In this document: positions 8,729 to 16,984 of the stretch, one piece after another | Numbering within the stretch: position 1 is the first letter of the stretch | Layout: each line of letters opens with the position of its first letter | Assembly: GCA_030699385.1 (NCBI GenBank) | Contig: JAUYMY010000007.1 | Span: 30,597 to 94,596, forward strand | Direction of reading: 5' to 3' | Origin: Methylobacter sp. | GTDB lineage: Bacteria; Pseudomonadota; Gammaproteobacteria; Methylococcales; Methylomonadaceae | Length of the DNA stretch: 64,000 bases | The notes under the pieces: model-generated | Told to the model about the DNA's origin: nothing | Database searches by the model: none | The model's input: only the letters and a program-made list of their open reading frames with translations | Position numbers and translations under genes: made by a program

Positions 8729-8959
8729 ATGAGTCCACATCAATACATCCGTTTCGCGCTTAATCTGTCTTATGATCAATACCTTAGGGTTTATCAAGGC
8801 GTCGCAAAAAATGTGTCGGTGCTCGCCGATGACGGCAGACGCGTTGCTTTTCCGGCTGGCAGGATTCAGCCTTTTTTGACCAAGGACGGTATCAACGGCT
8901 ATTTCGAGATGGAATTAACGCCCGAACATAAATTTGTCAGCATCAAAAAAATCCGTTAA
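8729..8959 (+). CDS. DUF2835 family protein
   Basis: 76 residues. The pattern YDQYLRVYQGVAKNVSVLADDGRR...FPAGRIQPFLTKDGINGYFE matches DUF2835, a small gammaproteobacterial family of unknown function predicted to be mostly beta. It follows the glutaredoxin-like gene by 14 bp. Confidence 0.85.
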   Translation: MSPHQYIRFALNLSYDQYLRVYQGVAKNVSVLADDGRRVAFPAGRIQPFLTKDGINGYFEMELTPEHKFVSIKKIR

Positions 8960-9002
8960 CCAGACGCACTGTTTAACGCCTATTCCACATTGATTAATCA
9001 AC

Positions 9003-9725
9003 ATGAAAAAACTACTCAATAAAAGCTTCGTCACCAACTTTATCTCCGTCATCATCATTGCCACCGGCTATCTTTGTCCGGTGCAGCAGGATTTGGTTAA
9101 ATCCATCGGTTTTTTTGCCCTGTCGGGAGCCATTACCAATTGGTTGGCCATTTACATGCTGTTTGAGAAAGTGCCGTTTTTGTACGGCTCTGGGGTGATA
9201 CCGGCACGCTTTGAAGAATTCAAGCTGTCGATTAAGCAGTTGATGATGCAGCAGTTTTTTACTGCAAAAAACATCGAGCAATTTATTGAAACCGAGGAGC
9301 AACAAGGCAAGGGCGTGTTGAATCTGGAGCCTTTATTGGCTGCGGTCGATTATGACAAGGTTTATGAAGGCTTGGTGTCGTCGATTATGGGCTCGTCTTT
9401 TGGCGGCATGTTGGCGATGATGGGCGGCGAAGAAGCGCTGGCGCCGTTAAAAGAGCCGTTTACCGAAAAAATGAAAATCACCCTGACCGAAATGGTCGAG
9501 TCCGAGCGCTTTAAAAGTGCATTAAAACAAGGTTTGGATGCGCATAAAATCGGCGGCGACATTGTCGACAAAATCGAAATCGTCATCGACAAGCGCCTGA
9601 GCGAATTGACGCCGCAATTGGTCAAGGAAATGGTGCAGGCCATCATTCGTGAACATTTGGGTTGGCTGGTGGTTTGGGGTGGTATTTTCGGCGGCCTGAT
9701 GGGCGCCTTATTTGTCTTTGCCTGA
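9003..9725 (+). CDS. DUF445 family membrane protein
   Basis: 240 residues with hydrophobic segments at both ends (about 8-24 plus 33-52, and 220-239) and a long amphipathic middle. The GAITNWLAIYMLFEKVPFLYGSGVIPARFEEFK block is the DUF445 hallmark. Function unknown. Its TGA stop overlaps the ATG of the next gene (TGATG), suggesting coupling. Confidence 0.85.
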   Translation: MKKLLNKSFVTNFISVIIIATGYLCPVQQDLVKSIGFFALSGAITNWLAIYMLFEKVPFLYGSGVIPARFEEFKLSIKQLMMQQFFTAKNIEQFIETEEQQGKGVLNLEPLLAAVDYDKVYEGLVSSIMGSSFGGMLAMMGGEEALAPLKEPFTEKMKITLTEMVESERFKSALKQGLDAHKIGGDIVDKIEIVIDKRLSELTPQLVKEMVQAIIREHLGWLVVWGGIFGGLMGALFVFA

Positions 9726-10501
9726 TGGAAACGATTGAGCTCGCGTTTGAGGAATTCGGCGACCCGGATCATGCCCCGCTGATTATATTGCATGGCTTTT
9801 TTGCCTCGTCGCGCAACTGGCGGCAGATTGCGCAAAAACTGGCCGGGCGCTTTCATGTTTATGTGCCGGACATGCGCAATCACGGCGCGTCGCCGCATCA
9901 TCCGTTGATGGATTATCCGGCCATGACCGCTGACGTGTTGCATTTTATGGACGAGCGTGGTTTGACAACGGCCAGCCTGTTAGGGCACAGCATGGGCGGA
10001 AAAATAGCCATGTGGCTGGCGCTCACCTTTCCGAACAGGTTGGAAAAGTTGGTGGTGGCGGACATCGCGCCGGTCAGTTACCCGCATAATTTCGATGCGA
10101 CCGTGCTGGCCTTAAAAGCCTTGCCGCTGGCCGACATCAGCAACCGCAAACAGGCTGAAACGCTGTTGGCACCGGCCATTCCTGAGTTGAGTTACCGCCA
10201 GTTTTTGTTACAGAATCTTGTGTTGCAGGATGGTAAATATGTTTGGCGGGTTGATCTGGCTATTTTTCACCGGGCGGCACCCCATATCGCCGCTTTCCCT
10301 GCGACCGGTCAGGATGCGGCTTTTACCGGTCAAGCCTTGTTTATCGCGGGCGGCGATTCAGATTACATTAAGCCAGACGACCTAAAATCGCTGTTTCCGA
10401 AGGCGGCGTTTAGCGCGATAGAAGGTGCCGGGCATTGGCTGCATGTACAGCAACCGGCGGCCTTTTTGGCACGGGTTGAAGATTTTTTTAGCGTAAAATG
10501 A
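9725..10501 (+). CDS. Alpha/beta hydrolase, YbfF-like esterase
   Basis: 258 residues from the ATG that overlaps the preceding stop; the track's start at 9662 adds 21 residues from inside DUF445. The oxyanion turn HGFFASSRNW, the nucleophile elbow GHSMGG (Ser) and the late GAGHWLH (His) are clear. The segment PDMRNHGASPHH resembles the YbfF acyl-CoA esterase group. It is a cytoplasmic hydrolase of unknown natural substrate. Confidence 0.85.
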   Translation: METIELAFEEFGDPDHAPLIILHGFFASSRNWRQIAQKLAGRFHVYVPDMRNHGASPHHPLMDYPAMTADVLHFMDERGLTTASLLGHSMGGKIAMWLALTFPNRLEKLVVADIAPVSYPHNFDATVLALKALPLADISNRKQAETLLAPAIPELSYRQFLLQNLVLQDGKYVWRVDLAIFHRAAPHIAAFPATGQDAAFTGQALFIAGGDSDYIKPDDLKSLFPKAAFSAIEGAGHWLHVQQPAAFLARVEDFFSVK

Positions 10502-10532
10502 AAATGTGGCGGCGCTTTAAATAAGTCTGCGT

Positions 10533-10633
10533 AAAAAACAAAGTCCACGCTTAGCACGAAAGCCACGAAAGTTACGAAAGAGTCGTATGATTGCATTTTT
10601 CGTGCTTTTTGTGTTTTTCGTGGATAAAAAATA
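10533..10633. repeat. Dispersed CACGAAA inverted repeat, copy 1
   Basis: Intergenic stretch built from AAGTCCACG, GCACGAAA and CACGAAA words with the complementary TTTCGTGC and TTTTTCGTGGA on the other side. It resembles the element at 18068-18130 (shared AAAGTCCACG and GCACGAAA). It probably folds as an imperfect hairpin between the esterase and galU. Confidence 0.6.
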
Positions 10634-10715
10634 ATAATTGCCTTTGATGCAAAGGCAGGGTCAGCCAAATGCTGCATTCAGCATTTGAATTTTTTAACTA
10701 TTTGTATTATCGAGA

Positions 10716-11606
10716 ATGTCCCAAATGAATAAAAAAATAAAAAAAGCAGTTTTTCCGGTTGCGGGTTTGGGTACCCGATTTTTACCCGCCACCAAAGCCA
10801 GTCCAAAGGAAATGTTGCCGGTTGTGGACAAGCCTTTGATCCAGTATTGTGTTGAAGAGGCGGTCGCCGCCGGCGTTGATACTATTATATTTGTCACCGG
10901 CCGAACCAAAAACGTCATCATGGATCACTTCGACAAAGCTTACGAATTGGAAAACGAGCTGACTATTCGCGGCAAAACCGGCATCTTACAAATGGTGCGG
11001 GAAATGATGCCGGCACATGTATCGTTTGTCTTTATTCGTCAGCCCGAAGCGTTGGGCCTGGGCCATGCGGTGTTGTGCGCCAAGTCGATTGTCGGCGATG
11101 AGCCGTTCGCCGTTATCCTAGCCGATGATTTGATTGCCAATAGGGCTGGTGATGGCTGCTTGACACAAATGGTCGAGCAATACGATCAAAATCAGTGCAG
11201 CATTTTAGGCGTGGAACGGGTCAGCCCGCAGGAAACCGACAAATACGGCATCGTCAAAACCAAGGAACTATCGCCATCGGTCGGCCAAGTCGAGCTGATT
11301 GTCGAGAAACCCGCGCCCGAGCGCGCACCGTCAAACCTCGCTGTGGTCGGGCGCTATATTTTAACGCCGGCGATTTTTGACAAGATTGAAACAACAGCAC
11401 GCGGTGCCGGTGGTGAGATTCAGCTAACCGATGCTATCGCAGCACTAATGACCGATGAGCAGGTGTTAGCCTACGAATTTGAAGGCAAGCGTTATGATTG
11501 CGGCTCAAAGCTCGGTTATTTGCAAGCAACCGTTGAATATGGCTTGGTTCATGACGAGTTAAAGGATGATTTCCGGGCTTATCTGAAAAATCTGATTCTT
11601 GATTAA
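10716..11606 (+). CDS. galU: UTP-glucose-1-phosphate uridylyltransferase GalU
   Basis: 296 residues. The nucleotidyltransferase signature [23 protein letters not shown] is near the N terminus, with [22 protein letters not shown] (metal-binding Asp) and a VEKP segment downstream. It makes UDP-glucose for glycans and exopolysaccharide. Two ATGs (10716, 10725) precede the fold. The first gives the usual length, but Shine-Dalgarno support is weak for both. Confidence 0.95.
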   Translation: MSQMNKKIKKAVFPVAGLGTRFLPATKASPKEMLPVVDKPLIQYCVEEAVAAGVDTIIFVTGRTKNVIMDHFDKAYELENELTIRGKTGILQMVREMMPAHVSFVFIRQPEALGLGHAVLCAKSIVGDEPFAVILADDLIANRAGDGCLTQMVEQYDQNQCSILGVERVSPQETDKYGIVKTKELSPSVGQVELIVEKPAPERAPSNLAVVGRYILTPAIFDKIETTARGAGGEIQLTDAIAALMTDEQVLAYEFEGKRYDCGSKLGYLQATVEYGLVHDELKDDFRAYLKNLILD

Positions 11607-11690
11607 TGAAACACGGATGGCTCAGATAGGATGGATTTACACGGACTTTTTAAAATAGGCTGTGCTTTTAATCAGCCATTATCCGATCAA

Positions 11691-11720
11691 TCAGTGTCAT
11701 TTTTTTTAGGGTGACACTGA
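11691..11720 (+). promoter_or_regulatory. Perfect 9-bp dyad around the start of the DUF1499 gene
   Basis: TCAGTGTCA and TGACACTGA flank a 12-nt T-rich loop ending in AGGG. The AGGG is the likely ribosome binding site of the gene starting at 11720, and the first base of the ATG is in the right arm. In RNA this hairpin could hide the start. As DNA it could be an operator. Confidence 0.5.
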
Positions 11721-12148
11721 TGCAATTTAAAACTGTTTTTTATCTTATCGCTATGACAATCAGCACCGCAACACCTGCTGCAGAAACCCGGCTGCCCTCC
11801 TGTCCTAACAGTCCTAACTGCGTATCCAGTCAGGCGACGGCCGACGGTCATTTTATTGCCCCCTTTAAAATCATCGGTACTGTCGAAGCGGCTTGGGCGG
11901 CATTGAAAAAGTCATTGGCCAGCCAAAATCGGACTGTCATTACCCGCGAAACTGAAGGCGCGCTTCACGCCGAGGCAACCAGCCTGCTATTTCGCTTTGT
12001 TGACGATATTGACGTAATACTCGATAAAGCCGCTGGATTAATTCACATCCGCTCGGCATCGCGCACCGGTTATGGCGATTTTGGTGTTAACCGCAAGCGG
12101 GTTGAAATGCTTCGCGCCCAACTGCAACAAGCGCATGTGATTGAGTGA
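11720..12148 (+). CDS. DUF1499 family exported protein
   Basis: About 142 residues: a signal peptide (about 1-21, ending TPAAE) then the DUF1499 block with LPSCPNSPNCVSSQA, DDIDV and the C-terminal IRSASRTGYGDFGVNRKRVE. Function unknown; likely periplasmic. The track starts at GTG 11711, but the ATG at 11720 is better placed behind AGGGTG. Confidence 0.82.
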   Translation: MQFKTVFYLIAMTISTATPAAETRLPSCPNSPNCVSSQATADGHFIAPFKIIGTVEAAWAALKKSLASQNRTVITRETEGALHAEATSLLFRFVDDIDVILDKAAGLIHIRSASRTGYGDFGVNRKRVEMLRAQLQQAHVIE

Positions 12149-12196
12149 CGGCTTAAGGCTGACATCTCTTTCCCGCGGTTTAAAAAAAAGGCCTAA

Positions 12197-13558
12197 ATGA
12201 CCGACTATTCTCGTTCGCTGTTTGTTTTTCGGCGCGATCTGCGTCTGTATGACAACACTGCATTGCTTTACGCTTTGCGGCTTTCGGCCCAGGTGTTGCC
12301 TTGTTTTATTTTTGATCCTCGTCAGATTGAGCCCCACCCTTATCAGAGTCAGCCCGGTTTGCAGTTTATGCTGCAGTCTATTGCTGATCTTGAGCAGCAA
12401 GTGCAGGCCGCAGGTGGTAAATTAGCGCTTTATCATGCCGCGCCGGGGCAGGTCATCAAACAGCTGGTCGAACAACATCAAATACAGGCGGTGTTTATCA
12501 ACCGCGATTACACCCCGTTCAGCCGGCAACGTGATGATGAAATGGCTGCTGTGTGCCGACAATTGGGCATTGGCTTTCATGTGTTGGCTGATGCCCTGCT
12601 TAACGAGCCGGAACAGGCGGTGAAAGGCGATAACACGCCTTATAAAGTGTTCACCGCATTTTATAATAATGCCAGACAGTTTCCGGTGGCCTTGCCGCAA
12701 GCGTTGGAGCAAGCGAATTTTTTATCGGTAGCATCGGAATTGACTCTAGCACAGCTGGGTTTATTAGCCGAACAAGCGGTAGTTAAAGGTGGTCGCCAGC
12801 AAGCGCTGGCGATAGTCGAGCAAATGAGAGACTGCGCCGATTACCAACAAATCCGCGACTTTCCTGCGCTGGACGCGACCAGTAAATTGTCCGCGCATTT
12901 AAAGTTTGGCACTTGTTCAGTGCGGGAAGTGTTTTATGCGCTGACCGAACAGCTCGGCAGCGAACATCCGCTGATCCGGCAATTGTATTGGCGTGATTTT
13001 TTTACCCATGTCGCGTATCACTTTCCAGCCGTTTTCGGGCGTGCTTTTCTGGAAAGATTTGCAACCGTGCATTGGGATAACAACGCCGATTATTTTCAAG
13101 CCTGGTGCGCCGGTAAAACCGGCTTTCCTATCGTCGATGCCGGGATGCGTGAATTGAACGCTACCGGTTTTATGCATAACCGGGTGCGCATGATTGCCGC
13201 CTCGTTTTTGGTCAAAGACCTGCATATTGATTGGCGCTGGGGCGAGCGCTATTTTGCCCAGCATCTGGCCGATTACGATCCTTGCGTCAATAACGGCAAC
13301 TGGCAATGGGCGGCCTCGACCGGCTGTGATGCGCAGCCGTATTTCAGGATTTTTAATCCCTGGCTACAGCAACTTAAATTCGATAAGGACTGCCATTATA
13401 TTTATCGCTGGCTGCCCGAACTGCAAGCTTTTGCGCCGAAAATACTGCATCAATGGGACAAAAAACACAGCGCCTGTGCTTATCCCGCGCCGATTGTTGA
13501 CCATGCCCGCGAGAGCCAACTCAGCAAAGCCCGGTTTAAGGCGACAAGTGGCGCTTAG
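12197..13558 (+). CDS. phrB: Deoxyribodipyrimidine photolyase
   Basis: 453 residues. The N-terminal alpha/beta antenna domain begins LFVFRRDLRLYDNTAL. The C-terminal FAD domain has KLSAHLKFGTCSVREV, LYWRDFFTHVAYHFP, MRELNATGFMHNRVRM and CVNNGNWQWAASTGCD, the DNA photolyase class I set. It reverses UV-induced cyclobutane dimers with blue light. It ends convergently with the next gene, sharing 4 bp. A second possible light-related protein, the CarH-like regulator, is at 57-58 kb. Confidence 0.94.
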   Translation: MTDYSRSLFVFRRDLRLYDNTALLYALRLSAQVLPCFIFDPRQIEPHPYQSQPGLQFMLQSIADLEQQVQAAGGKLALYHAAPGQVIKQLVEQHQIQAVFINRDYTPFSRQRDDEMAAVCRQLGIGFHVLADALLNEPEQAVKGDNTPYKVFTAFYNNARQFPVALPQALEQANFLSVASELTLAQLGLLAEQAVVKGGRQQALAIVEQMRDCADYQQIRDFPALDATSKLSAHLKFGTCSVREVFYALTEQLGSEHPLIRQLYWRDFFTHVAYHFPAVFGRAFLERFATVHWDNNADYFQAWCAGKTGFPIVDAGMRELNATGFMHNRVRMIAASFLVKDLHIDWRWGERYFAQHLADYDPCVNNGNWQWAASTGCDAQPYFRIFNPWLQQLKFDKDCHYIYRWLPELQAFAPKILHQWDKKHSACAYPAPIVDHARESQLSKARFKATSGA

Positions 13559-14472
13559 CGTTGGTTTAAAGCGGGCTGCGATAACGCCTGATGCAAGGCC
13601 GCCGCAAGATCCTCATATTCAAATTTGAAACCCTGCGCCAGCAAGCGTTCCGGCACTACGCGCTGACTGCCCAGCAGCAGTTGCGACATTTCGCCGAGCA
13701 TTATTTTTAACACGCAGGCCGGAACCGGCAGCAGGGCAGGGCGGTTTAGGCATTGCGCCAATAGCCGGGTGAATTCGGCATTGGTCACCGGGTTTGGCGC
13801 GGTTGCGTTATAAGCGCCGTGCATCGTGGTATCGGTCATCATGGCTAAAGCGATATTAATCCAGTCCTGCCGGTGAATCCAGGACATCCACTGACGCCCA
13901 TCACCCAGTCGCCCGCCCAAGCCCAAACGAAACGGCAGCAGCATCTGCTGCAAAAAACCGCCGCCTTCGGCAATCACCAAACCGGTTCTGATTAGGCAGA
14001 CCCGGACGCCGAATTGTTCGGCCTGCTTGGCAACGGCTTCCCAATCGGCGCATAACTGCTGCGAGAAGTCTTCATAGGGTGTTGCGTGTTCGCTTAATAC
14101 CGTATCGCCCTGATTGCCGTAATAGCCGATAGCGGAGCCGCTGATTAATAAATTGGGTTTAATTTCCATACGCGCAATACAGGTTATTAGCTGCTCAGTC
14201 AAACCGATGCGGCTATCCCTGATTTCCTGTTTGCGCGCTTTGCTCCAGCGTGCTCCAACAATCGGCGCACCGGCAAGATTGATGATGACCTGATAGCGGT
14301 CTTCTGCGTTAAGCTGGCTCAGACTAGTTAACGCAGTAACGCCGGAGCCGCATAACTTGGCGACTTTATCCGGATTACGGCTTAACACCGTAACCGTATG
14401 GCCTTGTTCAATCAGGCTGTTAATCAGTGCGCCGCCAATAAAACCGGTACCGCCGGTAATTAATATGTTCAT
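13555..14472 (-). CDS. TIGR01777 (YfcH) family NAD(P)-binding epimerase
   Basis: 305 residues. The Rossmann start is MNILITGGTGFIGGAL. GAPIVGARWSKARKQEI, SGSAIGYYGNQGD and WMSWIHRQDW are family-specific, and NATAPNPVTNAEFTR plus a C-terminal DUF1731-like tail (GSQRVVPERLLAQGFKF) complete it. The substrate is unknown; it is often annotated as a sugar-nucleotide epimerase-like protein. It is the last ordinary gene before the accessory region. Confidence 0.9.
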   Translation of the reverse strand: MNILITGGTGFIGGALINSLIEQGHTVTVLSRNPDKVAKLCGSGVTALTSLSQLNAEDRYQVIINLAGAPIVGARWSKARKQEIRDSRIGLTEQLITCIARMEIKPNLLISGSAIGYYGNQGDTVLSEHATPYEDFSQQLCADWEAVAKQAEQFGVRVCLIRTGLVIAEGGGFLQQMLLPFRLGLGGRLGDGRQWMSWIHRQDWINIALAMMTDTTMHGAYNATAPNPVTNAEFTRLLAQCLNRPALLPVPACVLKIMLGEMSQLLLGSQRVVPERLLAQGFKFEYEDLAAALHQALSQPALNQR

Positions 14473-14623
14473 TATCGTACCCTCATAATTGTTTGCCGAG
14501 ATCCGCTGGCTATCTTATCAAATTGTAACTTCCCATTAATGATAGGTAAAAAAATTATCACCACGAAGATCACAAAGACAGCCCTGACGCATGAAATAAA
14601 AATCATAAAAAAACAAGGCGAAT

Positions 14624-14770
14624 TCAACCCATAAATGCAACACCGAGCAAATTGCCGGTATCAAGCCCGGCCATTTTACAAAACACCTCCCAAGGTGTTT
14701 TGTGGTTTAAGGCTTTTCTAGACCTATGGTTAAGCCCCGCCAAAGCTTTGTTGGCATCGGCTTGGGTCAA
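14624..14770 (-). pseudogene. IS30 family transposase remnant (C-terminal end)
   Basis: The frame gives LNHRSRKALNHKTPWEVFCKMAG followed by a GVAF-like ending, the typical last 45-50 residues of IS30 transposases (compare NxRPRKxLGxKTPxEVF). No catalytic DDE part is present and the remaining residues of the track ORF read into a repeat. This is a decayed insertion sequence at the edge of the accessory region. Confidence 0.72.
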
Positions 14771-14771
14771 T

Positions 14772-14921
14772 ATGTCTCGCTCCCAAGCTCCAGAGGCTGT
14801 GAAAGTATTATCAAAATCACTAGAAAATGCGCTGTAAGTCATTGATTATTGGTTGTCGAAATTGGCAATTCCGCCTAATTTCAGAATACTTTCACTCTCT
14901 CTCTGGAGCTTGGGAGCGAGA
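14772..14921. repeat. Inverted repeat pair CTCTGGAGCTTGGGAGCGAGA
   Basis: TCTCGCTCCCAAGCTCCAGAG at 14772-14792 and its reverse complement near 14900-14921 enclose about 105 bp. The word resembles the dispersed GGGAACG-AGCTTGG repeats at 54126 and 63888. The right copy ends 2-3 bp from the stop of the first cassette gene, where an attC site would be expected. Confidence 0.65.
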
Positions 14922-14923
14922 AA

Positions 14924-15343
14924 CTACGGGGCAAGTAGGCCGACACCGACACAGACCGCGCCTGCCGCCACAATGGCTGTCCATCCGGATGAAGGTCGTG
15001 TCTCAACCACGGCGATACTCGGATTTCCTGGATCGTAATAGACGCTTACCTTGCGACCAACAGGAAAGACTTCCGCAAGAAGTTGTTCTTTCGCAGGAGA
15101 GTTATCTCTTACACCAAAGGAAAACTGCCCAGAAGAGAAGTTGTCGCCGTCAACGACGTAACTGTATTTGATTTCTGCGCTAGAGCCACCGTCGTGGGGA
15201 TCAACAACGACATCGGATCTGGTTATCTCTCCTTCAGTCGATGGCCAGGAGGCAGCCTTAGCATTCATGCGGCGAAGAACAAGACCGAACAGAACCAGAA
15301 ATGCGCCCAAGAGAAGAAACGTGATTCGTATGACTACCATCAT
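14924..15343 (-). CDS. DUF3592 membrane protein, integron cassette gene A
   Basis: 139 residues with an N-terminal helix (about 5-24), an extracytoplasmic beta-rich domain with YSYVVDGDNFSSGQFSFG and VSVYYDPGNPSIAVVE, and a C-terminal helix. This is the DUF3592 pattern; function unknown. It reads in the same direction as the other cassette genes and is bounded upstream by an attC site at 15367-15424. Its own downstream attC appears lost to the GAGCTTGGGAGCG repeat. Confidence 0.75.
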   Translation of the reverse strand: MMVVIRITFLLLGAFLVLFGLVLRRMNAKAASWPSTEGEITRSDVVVDPHDGGSSAEIKYSYVVDGDNFSSGQFSFGVRDNSPAKEQLLAEVFPVGRKVSVYYDPGNPSIAVVETRPSSGWTAIVAAGAVCVGVGLLAP

Positions 15344-15366
15344 TTGAGTGCGCTCACTTTGCAGAC

Positions 15367-15424
15367 GCCCAACGTTTGAATTAAGGCGTGCCGTTAGGCG
15401 TCCCGCTTGAATGATAGGTTAGGT
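15367..15424 (-). repeat. attC recombination site 1
   Basis: R-type cores GCCCAAC (15367-15373) and GTTAGGT (15418-15424) flank inner complementary L-type boxes TTAAGGCG and CGCTTGAA. The length of 58 bp is close to a classic 59-base element. The stop codon of cassette gene B falls in the GTTAGGT core. Confidence 0.8.
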
Positions 15425-15919
15425 GTTGTTTCTCTTTGCAAGGGCATTCTCGATTTCGCTCAATGCATTGTATTCCTTCTTTTCGATATCAGAGCTGATC
15501 AATTCAAAGTCCTCCGGCACTGGAGTTTTAGCGTTCGGAAACTGCTGCCACTCATGAAGAGCTTTGTTATAGAGGGCTTGTTTGACGCAATAGCGAACCG
15601 CCTTTTCATGTTTTTCGTCCTGAAAGTTGTTTGCCATAGCATCTTCGCGACGCCAGCAGGCGGCAAGCAACCAGTGATGATAAGCAAACTCGTATTGGGC
15701 GGTTGTATGATACTGCCAAGCGTGCCGCTCAAGCCCGTGGTATTCAGTGTTGTTCTTGGCGGGTATTCGTGAATCGATGACATCTGGACGATGGGAGGCC
15801 CAAGGGTATTCATTGCGCATGCAGGGAAATAACGACGTAATACCTCCCGCGCCCGCAAAGTGTAGCTTCAAAAATTGATCGACAAGTGCGTCGTAATCAG
15901 GTTTCCATTCAAATTGCAT
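15419..15919 (-). CDS. Hypothetical protein, integron cassette gene B
   Basis: 166 residues, rich in aromatic residues and histidine in the middle (HAWQYHTTAQYEFAYHHWLL), no signal peptide or membrane segment. I do not recognise a family. It is bounded by attC sites on both sides and its stop lies inside attC 1, the normal arrangement for a gene cassette. Confidence 0.7.
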   Translation of the reverse strand: MQFEWKPDYDALVDQFLKLHFAGAGGITSLFPCMRNEYPWASHRPDVIDSRIPAKNNTEYHGLERHAWQYHTTAQYEFAYHHWLLAACWRREDAMANNFQDEKHEKAVRYCVKQALYNKALHEWQQFPNAKTPVPEDFELISSDIEKKEYNALSEIENALAKRNNT

Positions 15920-15935
15920 AGCAGTAACCCACGAT

Positions 15936-16057
15936 ACCTAACGTAGAGCTAAGGGGCATGCCGCTCACGGACGCTAAACGAAGCCCCAAAGTTTGATAAA
16001 TTACAAAACTTTAAAACCGCCATGAGGCGGCACGTCCCTTTGAGCGCCATGTTAGGC
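15936..16057 (-). repeat. attC recombination site 2
   Basis: Cores ACCTAAC (15936-15942) and GTTAGGC (16051-16057), 122 bp. The arms CTAAGGGGCATGCCGC and GCGGCACGTCCCTTTGAG are complementary with an extra unpaired base, as folded attC sites have. The stop of cassette gene C overlaps the GTTAGGC core. Confidence 0.88.
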
Positions 16058-16300
16058 CTGCTTTAATGGCTCAGTAAATACGCACACTTTGTGTGCGACA
16101 TGGGAACCCTCGATTTCCCAAAAGATATGCTGTATGTCTTTGATGCGCACGCTCTTATTGGTATCACTGAGATTCATTGAGGCACCATGAATGGCATCTC
16201 CAATGTTCATCCCCGCAAATGGCGTACTGCTTTCGTAGGATGCAGCCACGCAAGAGCTATCATCTTGTTCATAAATTTCAAGGTGGTACTCGGTTTTCAT
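16052..16300 (-). CDS. Hypothetical protein, integron cassette gene C
   Basis: 82 residues starting MKTEYHLEIYEQDD, soluble and acidic. The track's start at 16381 would read through attC 3, whereas the ATG at 16300 has AAGGA seven bases upstream. No family recognised. Flanked by attC 2 and attC 3. Confidence 0.7.
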   Translation of the reverse strand: MKTEYHLEIYEQDDSSCVAASYESSTPFAGMNIGDAIHGASMNLSDTNKSVRIKDIQHIFWEIEGSHVAHKVCVFTEPLKQA

Positions 16301-16351
16301 ACATGTTCCTTTTTGAGTTTGGTGCAACTTTGTCACTGGTTGAAAAGATAA

Positions 16352-16441
16352 GCCTAACGTAGAGCTAACTGGGCGCGGCACGGAAAGCTGAAAAAATAAA
16401 ACCGCATTGTAACCGCGCTCCGGTTGAGCGCCATGTTATGC
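16352..16441 (-). repeat. attC recombination site 3
   Basis: Cores GCCTAAC (16352-16358) and GTTATGC (16435-16441), 90 bp. The inner arms share TAGAGCTAA with attC 2 and end in a GAGCGCCAT-GTTA block like attC 2. Confidence 0.85.
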
Positions 16442-16452
16442 AAGCTATGCCG

Positions 16453-16827
16453 TCATAGACAAAATACTTTTTCGACCCATTCATCATGCTCAAATGGCCC
16501 GTGTATTGATTTAAAGCAACCACGACTTTCTTCAATATTTCTGTTTAGGTCAGTGGCAACCCAGTCAACAGTACAAATGACTTTATTTGCTTCTAGGATT
16601 ACACCCTTGATGATGCCAAGGTGAAATATTTTAATGCCAGTTTGACCTCCGCCTTTCATGCGTTTGATTGCAATTCTGTCACCAGCCTTCATTTCTGATG
16701 CTTTTTTATACTGAGCGGGTTGATCATCTTCTTCCCAGCCAAGCATCCAAATACCTTGCTCAATAAATTTCTGGTCTTGATGCTCAACACCACCCCATGA
16801 AGCACCAACAACCCAATATTTTGACAT
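16453..16827 (-). CDS. EVE/PUA-like domain protein, integron cassette gene D
   Basis: 124 residues. YWVVGASWGG at the start, GIWMLGW, an AGDRIAIKR strand and HLGIIKGV resemble EVE/PUA-like domains, including those at the N termini of McrB-type modified-DNA restriction proteins. It is a stand-alone domain here. Binding of modified bases is inference. GGAG lies seven bases before the ATG. Flanked by attC 3 and attC 4. Confidence 0.65.
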   Translation of the reverse strand: MSKYWVVGASWGGVEHQDQKFIEQGIWMLGWEEDDQPAQYKKASEMKAGDRIAIKRMKGGGQTGIKIFHLGIIKGVILEANKVICTVDWVATDLNRNIEESRGCFKSIHGPFEHDEWVEKVFCL

Positions 16828-16849
16828 TTACTTCTCCATTTATTTCATT

Positions 16850-16972
16850 GCATAACGCAAAGGTAAGGGGCGTGCCGCCAACGGACGCTTAGCGAAGCCG
16901 CCGAACCCGATTAAAAAGCCAACCTTTAAAACCGCTAACGGGCGGCGCGTCCCTTTGACCGTTTTGTTAGGC
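16850..16972 (-). repeat. attC recombination site 4
   Basis: Cores GCATAAC (16850-16856) and GTTAGGC (16966-16972), 123 bp. The arms TAAGGGGCGTGCCGCC and GGCGGCGCGTCCCTTT are complementary and nearly identical to those of attC 2, so these two sites belong to one attC type. Confidence 0.9.
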
Positions 16973-16984
16973 CAAAAATGGATG

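Noticed and set aside
9362-9943. 193-residue minus-strand ORF
   Set aside because: Shadow of the DUF445 and esterase genes, which have clear family motifs and coupled starts.
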